From the NCBI GenBank assembly GCA_910587555.1, contig CAJULV010000013.1, positions 62,708 to 75,043 of the forward strand: 12,336 nucleotides of DNA. The letters run 5' to 3'. Numbering within the stretch: the first letter of the stretch is position 1; each line of letters opens with the position of its first letter. Shown here in pieces: positions 6,699 to 12,336 of the stretch. Below the pieces are notes generated by a model. That model searched no databases. It saw only the letters and a program-made list of their open reading frames with translations, and had not been told where the DNA came from. This DNA is from an uncultured Acetatifactor sp. (lineage in GTDB: Bacteria; Bacillota; Clostridia; Lachnospirales; Lachnospiraceae). The translations under genes and the position numbers were made by a program.

Positions 6699-9600
6699 AT
6701 GAAAAGAAGAAACTGGAAGAGGGCTTGCAGCGTTTTGGTTGCTTTGTGCCTGATGGGGAGCGGCTTTTGGGAGTCCGGCTTTTACAGCAAGGCACAGGGG
6801 GGGCAGGAGAGTGCAGGTGAGGCTGTAACCGGAAATGTGCAGGAGACGCCGGATTCCGTGGGTGGGGACCTGGGAACGGGAGCCGTGATATCGGAGGAAG
6901 AACCGGGGACGGGAGCGGTAACGCCGGGAGAAAATGAGCCTGGGACAGGAAGCGTGGCGCCTGGAGAAGAGCCTGGAACGGGAAACACGACACCCGGGGA
7001 AGAACCTGGAACGGGAGTGGTGACGCCAGGGGAAAATGAATCCGGGACGGGAAACACGACGCCCGGAGAAGAGCCTGGAACGGGAAATACGATGCCGGGA
7101 GAAAATGAGCCAGGAACAGGAAACACGACGCCAGGAGAAAATGATCCTGGAACAGGAAACACAACACCTGGAGAAGAACCAGGAACGGGAAGCGTGGCGC
7201 CGGGAGAAAATGAACCTGGGACAGGAAGCGTGGCACCTGGAGAAAATGAGTCGGGAACGGGAAACGTGGTGCCAGGAGAAAATGAATCGGGAACAGGAAA
7301 CACGACGCCAGGAGAAAATGAGCCAGGAACGGGAGCGGTGACACCTGGAGAAAATAAGCCTGGAACAGGAAACGAGACGCCTGGAGAAGAGCCAGGAACG
7401 GAAAACACGATACCGGGAGAAAATGAACCTGGAACAGGAATCGTCTCGGATGGAGATACATCAGATCAGCAGGACACCGAAGCCCGGCAGACCGATATCC
7501 TGTATCAGGATTTCGAAGGTACAGCGGAAGGCGCTCTTCCCCAGGGTTGGACATTTGGAAATCCGGGAAATTCCAAGGCCGGAGCAGGCGTGAAGATAAT
7601 AGACGGAAACCATGTACTGGTACTGGACCAGTCGGAGGACAACAGCAATGCCAATTATAATCCCGGGATTAGTTATGTGCTGCCCCAAAGTTATAAAAAG
7701 GTAGTATTTTCCTACAGCATTGCGGCTAAGTCGTCCGGAGGCGTACTGTATCTGCCCAGTGTGACAGGAACGGTTGGCGGAAGTACGAAACGTCTTGCAG
7801 AATTAAGTTTTAATACAAGCAGCGGCGATTTTATTAAGTACCAGACAGTAAATGATAATAACTGGCATACGATTCAGCCATATGAAACCATGCGTTGGTA
7901 TACGGTCAAAATCGTCTATGACAACACGGGTGCAGAGGCCGCCTATTCCGTGTTTATCGACGGAAATCCGGTCACACTGGAACATCCGTCGCCCAGGGCG
8001 CAGGGAGATGTGTCCGGGTTCAGCACCACGCTGTACCGCAAGAATACAGGCATATTTTATCTGGATAATGTCCGTATGACAGTGGAAGACCATGAGCCTG
8101 TAAAGCCGGGGGATTTGGAGCCGGAAGAACCGGTACAGACAAGTGTGGCATACAGCCAGGACTTTGAAAATGTGGAAATCGGGAAGCTTCCGGCAGGCTG
8201 GGCCGGTTCCAATCTGGAAGCCACCACCAATATCTCCGTTCAGGAAAAGGAAGGTCAGCGCGTGTTGGTCTTGGCGCATCCTACAGTCCAGGGAACTTCG
8301 CTGACGCTTCGGTATCCTTTTGCAGCCGGGGCCAGTGCGTCCAGGGCAGTCTTAAAGTACCGTGTGAAAGCGGAGGAGAGCAGCGGCGCATTTTACCTGC
8401 CTTCCTTCTACAGCAACAGTGCGCAGCTTGTAAAGCTTGCCCTGAATGGAGGAAAGCTGCAGAAGGGGAGCGAGGACGGTAAAAGTTGGATTGACATTAC
8501 GTCCTGTGACGCGGGAACCTGGTATGAAATAGAGCTGATGTTGGATACCGTTGCAGGGGTCTATGACCTGTATCTGGACGGAAAGCTTGTGGTTTCCCAG
8601 GAAAAGCCCTACGCCACAGGGGAAATTAACCGGATGGCAATGGGAATTTACAAGGTGACTTCCAATACTTTTTACCTGGATGATCTGGAAATTCTGGACT
8701 ATGTGGAGGGCACAGGCGCAGCCTTTGTGGAGAGTTCCTATGAGGTGGTGAAAGGACGTAATCTGCAGCTGGGTCTTTCCTTTGAACCGGCGGACACTTC
8801 CTGCAGAAGCGCCGTATATACGTCTTCGGATGAGAGTATTGCCATGGTGGACAACCTTGGGATTGTGACGGGGCTAACGGAAGGCACGGTGACAATCACT
8901 GCCACTCCGTCCCTGAAATCACTGCCGCCGGTATCCACGCAGGTGACGGTGACCAATGTACTGCCGGAGCGGATAGAGGTGACGCCGGAAACGGTGACGA
9001 TCCCCGCAGGAGGACATCTCTTTGTCAATGCAAAGGTGCTGCCGGAGGATACGGGGAATCCCAAAGTGATTTTCAGTTCCGATAACCGGGGGGTAGCCAC
9101 GGTTGACGAGTGGGGAGAAATTGTTGCTGCAGGGGAAGGAAGCACTGTGATCCGGGTTGTCTCGGAAGAACGTCCGGAGATTTTCGCCGAGATTCCAGTG
9201 ACGGTTACGGCCCGAAATGTGATGAAACAGATTTATGTCTCTCCCCGGGGGGATGACGGGGGTGACGGAAGCGCTTCCGGTCCTGTAAAGACCCTGGAGC
9301 GGGCAAAGGAACTGGTGCGGCAGAACAACCGGAACATGACAGGGGACATTGAAGTCATTCTGGCAGACGGTTATTATCGGCAGACGGAAACCCTGGCTCT
9401 GGACGAACAGGACGGCGGCAGGGAGCAGCACTATGTAGTATACCGCCATGAGGGGCAGGGGGAAGCGGTTATCGGCGGCAGGAGAGTCATTACCGGATTT
9501 TCCCTGTATGATAAGGAGAAGGGCATTTACGTGGCGGACGCGCCGGGTCTGGAGACAAGGCAGCTGTATGTGGACGGCGTCCGGGCCGTAAGGGCCAGAA

Positions 9601-12336
9601 GCGAGGCAGGGCTGAACAGCCCGGTTGCCCTGATGGAAGGGGGCGTGAACAGGGGATATACCTGCGCGAACCCGGAGATTTTGGAATATCGGCATCCGGA
9701 GGACCTGGAGCTGATCTTCCAGGAGCAGTGGACAAATCCCCGGTGCGGCGTGGCTTCCGTGGAGGAGCGCAGCGGCAGGACAGCATTGATTATGGACCAG
9801 CCGGGATGGAATTATGTATCCGATAAGGGCGGGACTTCCGCGTCGGTTCCGGTTTATTATGAAAATGCCCTGGAACTTCTGGACGAGCCGGGTGAGTGGT
9901 ATCTGGACATTCACGAAGGAAAGGTGTACTATATGCCCAGGCCCTGGGAGGATATGAGCCGGGCGGAGGTATCGGCGCCGGTGTTGGAAGAACTGGTGCG
10001 CATTCAGGGAACCGATTATGACCATATGGTGGAAAATATAGAATTTATCGGTATTACGTTTGCTGACACCACATGGAACCGTCCGAGCACTTCTTACGGA
10101 CATGCGGATGCGCAGAATAACCACATTCGGGAGCATGGGTTTCCGGACCGCCTGCCGGATGCGGCCGTTACCGTGAAAAGGGCGAATTCCGTACGTTTCT
10201 TCGGATGCAGTTTTACCAGAATGGGAATTACTGCCCTGAAGATGGTGGAAGGCGTGCAGAACAGCCCTATCAGGGGGAACCGGTTCTATGATATATCGGG
10301 AAGCGCCGTCAATATCGGAGATCCGTATACCAATAACCCGGACAATTATAACCCGGAAGATATCCGGAAGCTGATGAAAAACTGCGATGTGGAAAACAAC
10401 TACATCCATGATATCGGTGTGGATTATCAGTCCGCAGCTGCGGTGTCTGTAGGATTTGCGGCGGATATGGACCTGTCGTACAACGAGATTTTCAATATTC
10501 CCTATTCGGCTTTCCATATCGGTTACGGATGGGCGAAACGTTTTGAAAACGTCCAGAGAAACATGGTCATAGAGCATAATTTTATCCATGACCTGATGGG
10601 GGACGGTATATACGACGGGGGAGCTGTCTATTTTAACGGAAACTCCGGGGGAAGCGATGAAAATTATAACCGTGTGACGGAGAATTACATCCGCAACCAG
10701 ATGGATCTGAATGCGCCGCTGTATGCCGACGAGGGAACCACATACTGGCATTGGGAGCGCAATGTGGTGGATTTGTCCGAATCCCCGCTCTGGCACAACA
10801 ACGCCAGTCCCAGGTGGATGTTGGTGTATGTTCCCACCATTGAGCATCTGAAGGTAAATGATATTTACACCACCACGGATAACAAGCATGTAAATCCCGA
10901 AGCGCCCTGGGTGGAAATATCGGATATCCATGTGCATCCGGATGCCGTATGGCCCGAAGACGCCGTCCGCATCATAGAGGAATCCGGCCTGCAGGAAGCA
11001 TACGCCGGGCTGCGCAATTCCCAGGCGGAACGCATCCGGACCAATGCGGGGCAGGGAAATATCAGTATTCCCGTAGGGGGAACCTTTGCTGTGGAGGTAA
11101 GCGGGACGGACGGCAAGGACAGGCCCGTATCCATGGCAGATGCGCTGACAGGTTACCGTGTGGCCAACCCGGAGATTGCGGAAGTGTCCGCCCAGGGAGT
11201 AGTGAAAGGGCTGAAAAGCGGAACCACGGATCTGGAAATTTATGTCGTTTCCAACGGAATTCTGGATGTGATTGAGGCAAAATTGTATGTGGGAGATGTT
11301 TTCAGCAAAATTTCACTGAAGGGCGTGGAAAACGATACCATTCTTCTGGGAGAAACCAGTAAAGGGTTCCAGGCGCAACCCAGTGGCCTGACAGACATGG
11401 GGCGCCAGGTGGAATTGGCGAATATTACGTATCAGTTGGCGGATACTTCCATTGCTTCTGTGACAGCGGATGGCTATATTACGCCTGTGAAAGCCGGAAA
11501 TACGGTTCTGACGGTGACGGCGGAAGGGGAAGGCAGGATCGTGGAACAGGAGTTTACCCTGCAGATAGAGGAGAAGCAGGAGTTCCGGGAAGACAATGTA
11601 TGGGAGATATTTGACACAGAGAATGCGGATGAGTGGGTGGTGGAAGGCGGCAGCCTGGAGAAGACCGGAGAAGGGCAGATTACCACCACGCTGACCAAAT
11701 TTGCTACCTTTACAGGCTGCAAATTCCGCAATGAACTGATGACATTCCGGATGAAAATCGATGCCAACGGCAAGGGCGGGTGGCCCAGTATTGTGTTGAG
11801 GGCGCAGTCTGCGGACAAAGCGGTATCCGGTGGCGCTACAGGCTACATTATCTGTTTCGGCGCTTCGGGACTGGAGCTTCACAGGTTTATAGGTTCCAGA
11901 CGTACCGTGATTTACGGAAGCATGGATGGCTATACCAGTCTTGGAGGGCCGGTGATACAGCCGGAACCTTTGACGCATGGGGAAGAACATGAGGTACAGG
12001 TGGGCGCGCTGACAAACGGGGATACTGTGAGACTGTTCTTGAGTGTGGACGGCGTGACCGTGTTTGACTTTACAGATGAGGAGGCAGATGCCATCACGGA
12101 GCCTGGATATTTCGGGCTTGTGGGAAGAGGGGAGACTTTTACCTTGACAAAGGACACAAGCATACCCGACGATAAGGAACCGGAGGAAAGCCCGAGTCCA
12201 AGTCCAAAGCCGGAAGAAAGCCCCAGTCCGAGTCCGAAACCGGAAGAAAGCCCCAGTCCGAGTCCGAAACCGGAAGAAAGTCCCAGTCCGAGTCCGAAAC
12301 CGGAAGAAAGCCCCAGTCCAAGCCCAAAGCCGGAGG
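6699..12336 (+). CDS. Large exported multidomain protein with GH141-like beta-helix and Big_2 domains (3' partial)
   Basis: The frame is open without a stop from ATG 6699 to the window end, giving over 1,879 residues; the C-terminus is outside. GAGGAG at 6686-6691 precedes the ATG by 7 nt. Domains in order are: Sec signal peptide (MKRRNWKR, hydrophobic 9-24, likely cleavage after Ala32); 15 PGTG repeats (68-242); two homologous concanavalin-like domains (about 269-470 and 485-668, each starting YxxDFE-type and ending FYLD[ND]); two Big_2 Ig-like domains (about 673-750 and 755-841); a right-handed beta-helix starting IYVSPRGDD (845) and ending near 1440; two Big_2-like domains (about 1448-1535 and 1537-1627); a third beta-sandwich (about 1628-1823); and a PEESPSPSPK linker from 1828. 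It is likely cell-surface or secreted and acts on a polysaccharide, with the beta-helix as catalytic part and the other domains binding or spacing. A wall anchor would be expected past the window. Catalytic residues were not identified, so enzyme specificity is inference. Confidence 0.9.
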   Translation, partial: MKRRNWKRACSVLVALCLMGSGFWESGFYSKAQGGQESAGEAVTGNVQETPDSVGGDLGTGAVISEEEPGTGAVTPGENEPGTGSVAPGEEPGTGNTTPGEEPGTGVVTPGENESGTGNTTPGEEPGTGNTMPGENEPGTGNTTPGENDPGTGNTTPGEEPGTGSVAPGENEPGTGSVAPGENESGTGNVVPGENESGTGNTTPGENEPGTGAVTPGENKPGTGNETPGEEPGTENTIPGENEPGTGIVSDGDTSDQQDTEARQTDILYQDFEGTAEGALPQGWTFGNPGNSKAGAGVKIIDGNHVLVLDQSEDNSNANYNPGISYVLPQSYKKVVFSYSIAAKSSGGVLYLPSVTGTVGGSTKRLAELSFNTSSGDFIKYQTVNDNNWHTIQPYETMRWYTVKIVYDNTGAEAAYSVFIDGNPVTLEHPSPRAQGDVSGFSTTLYRKNTGIFYLDNVRMTVEDHEPVKPGDLEPEEPVQTSVAYSQDFENVEIGKLPAGWAGSNLEATTNISVQEKEGQRVLVLAHPTVQGTSLTLRYPFAAGASASRAVLKYRVKAEESSGAFYLPSFYSNSAQLVKLALNGGKLQKGSEDGKSWIDITSCDAGTWYEIELMLDTVAGVYDLYLDGKLVVSQEKPYATGEINRMAMGIYKVTSNTFYLDDLEILDYVEGTGAAFVESSYEVVKGRNLQLGLSFEPADTSCRSAVYTSSDESIAMVDNLGIVTGLTEGTVTITATPSLKSLPPVSTQVTVTNVLPERIEVTPETVTIPAGGHLFVNAKVLPEDTGNPKVIFSSDNRGVATVDEWGEIVAAGEGSTVIRVVSEERPEIFAEIPVTVTARNVMKQIYVSPRGDDGGDGSASGPVKTLERAKELVRQNNRNMTGDIEVILADGYYRQTETLALDEQDGGREQHYVVYRHEGQGEAVIGGRRVITGFSLYDKEKGIYVADAPGLETRQLYVDGVRAVRARSEAGLNSPVALMEGGVNRGYTCANPEILEYRHPEDLELIFQEQWTNPRCGVASVEERSGRTALIMDQPGWNYVSDKGGTSASVPVYYENALELLDEPGEWYLDIHEGKVYYMPRPWEDMSRAEVSAPVLEELVRIQGTDYDHMVENIEFIGITFADTTWNRPSTSYGHADAQNNHIREHGFPDRLPDAAVTVKRANSVRFFGCSFTRMGITALKMVEGVQNSPIRGNRFYDISGSAVNIGDPYTNNPDNYNPEDIRKLMKNCDVENNYIHDIGVDYQSAAAVSVGFAADMDLSYNEIFNIPYSAFHIGYGWAKRFENVQRNMVIEHNFIHDLMGDGIYDGGAVYFNGNSGGSDENYNRVTENYIRNQMDLNAPLYADEGTTYWHWERNVVDLSESPLWHNNASPRWMLVYVPTIEHLKVNDIYTTTDNKHVNPEAPWVEISDIHVHPDAVWPEDAVRIIEESGLQEAYAGLRNSQAERIRTNAGQGNISIPVGGTFAVEVSGTDGKDRPVSMADALTGYRVANPEIAEVSAQGVVKGLKSGTTDLEIYVVSNGILDVIEAKLYVGDVFSKISLKGVENDTILLGETSKGFQAQPSGLTDMGRQVELANITYQLADTSIASVTADGYITPVKAGNTVLTVTAEGEGRIVEQEFTLQIEEKQEFREDNVWEIFDTENADEWVVEGGSLEKTGEGQITTTLTKFATFTGCKFRNELMTFRMKIDANGKGGWPSIVLRAQSADKAVSGGATGYIICFGASGLELHRFIGSRRTVIYGSMDGYTSLGGPVIQPEPLTHGEEHEVQVGALTNGDTVRLFLSVDGVTVFDFTDEEADAITEPGYFGLVGRGETFTLTKDTSIPDDKEPEESPSPSPKPEESPSPSPKPEESPSPSPKPEESPSPSPKPEESPSPSPKPE
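6900..7439 (+). repeat. Degenerate 36/33-bp tandem repeat encoding PGTG units
   Basis: Fifteen complete units encode EPGTG-xxx-PGEN (12 residues) or EPGTG-xxx-PGE (11 residues), followed by a partial unit. The variable triplet recurs as NTT (five times), SVA (three) and AVT (two), with single VVT, NTM, NVV, NET and NTI. Codons for the fixed residues differ freely (GGA/GGG, CCT/CCA/CCG, ACA/ACG). The array sits just after the signal peptide region and probably acts as an extended stalk or spacer. Confidence 0.95.
9222..11020 (+). other. Right-handed beta-helix domain, GH141-like
   Basis: This domain covers residues about 842-1441 of the large exported protein. The opening IYVSPRGDDGGDGS...PVKTLERAKELVR, the RQLYVDGVRAVRAR segment, and the central NNYIHDIGVDYQSAAAVSVGF, NIPYSAFHIGYGW, HNFIHDLMGDGIYDGGAVYF and ENYIRN coils are the pattern I recognise from GH141 and related parallel beta-helix glycosidases. 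Known GH141 members include an alpha-L-fucosidase from the Bacteroides rhamnogalacturonan-II system and a xylanase. Other beta-helix families such as GH120 or polysaccharide lyases remain possible. The closing EESGLQEAYAGLRN segment is typical of the C-terminal end of such domains. Confidence 0.6.
12180..12336 (+). repeat. 30-bp tandem repeat encoding PEESPSPSPK linker
   Basis: Five complete 30-bp units (12180-12329) and the start of a sixth encode the 10-residue unit PEESPSPSPK. Units two and three are identical and the others differ at silent positions only. The array runs off the window end. Pro/Ser-rich linkers of this type commonly span the cell wall or separate surface domains in Gram-positive bacteria. 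Confidence 0.95.

Noticed and set aside
7036..7341. A 101-codon + frame with EQETRRQEKM-type repeats.
   Set aside because: It is an alternative-frame reading of the PGTG repeat array inside the large exported-protein gene, whose frame continues uninterrupted on both sides.
5128..7554. An 808-codon open frame on the minus strand, and a shorter one at 6782-7408 with SPGV/VPGSF-type repeats.
   Set aside because: They run antisense to well-supported genes. The 32-bp and PGTG repeats lack stops on the opposite strand, so they create long shadow frames. No recognisable domain is encoded.

Overview
The window reads as carbohydrate-degradation DNA from a Gram-positive anaerobe, most likely a gut Lachnospiraceae-type Clostridium. 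This is inferred from strong GGAGG-type ribosome binding sites, tight gene overlaps, Big_2 and concanavalin-like domains on a Sec-exported surface protein, and the GH105/GH28/GH94 combination. Base composition looks above 50% G+C by eye, with G-ending codons common. Genus cannot be assigned from this sequence alone.

All supported genes are on the + strand and could form one operon. From left to right they are: (1) a GH105 unsaturated rhamnogalacturonyl/glucuronyl hydrolase ending at 1287, whose true 5' end may lie outside the window; (2) a 211-bp gap carrying two near-identical 53-bp elements; (3) a GH28 polygalacturonase-like hydrolase, 1499-2890; (4) a GH94 glycoside phosphorylase, 2883-5261, overlapping the GH28 gene by 8 bp; (5) a 187-bp gap made almost entirely of a 32-bp tandem repeat; (6) a two-domain SGNH/GDSL esterase, 5449-6657; (7) a very large exported protein starting at 6699 and still open at the window end (more than 1,879 residues). 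Its visible order is signal peptide, 15 PGTG-type repeats, two concanavalin-like domains, two Big_2 domains, a right-handed beta-helix resembling GH141, two more Big_2-like domains, a third beta-sandwich and a PEESPSPSPK linker.

The probable division of labour is that the large exported protein works at or near the cell surface on a complex plant glycan. The four enzymes without visible signal peptides would finish imported oligosaccharides in the cytoplasm: deacetylation (SGNH), removal of galacturonyl-type residues (GH28), removal of the unsaturated uronyl residues left by lyases (GH105), and phosphorolysis (GH94). Rhamnogalacturonan or another pectin is the best guess for the substrate; exact substrates are inference.

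The most unusual property is the density of short tandem repeats: five arrays with periods of 30-36 bp plus a 53-bp repeat pair, in 12.3 kb. The array between GH94 and SGNH has a period of 32 bp. This is exactly the spacing that makes each copy an 11-codon mini-ORF overlapping the next by 4 nt (ATGA/GTGA), giving an unbroken chain of stop/start overlaps from the GH94 stop to within 4 nt of the SGNH start codon.
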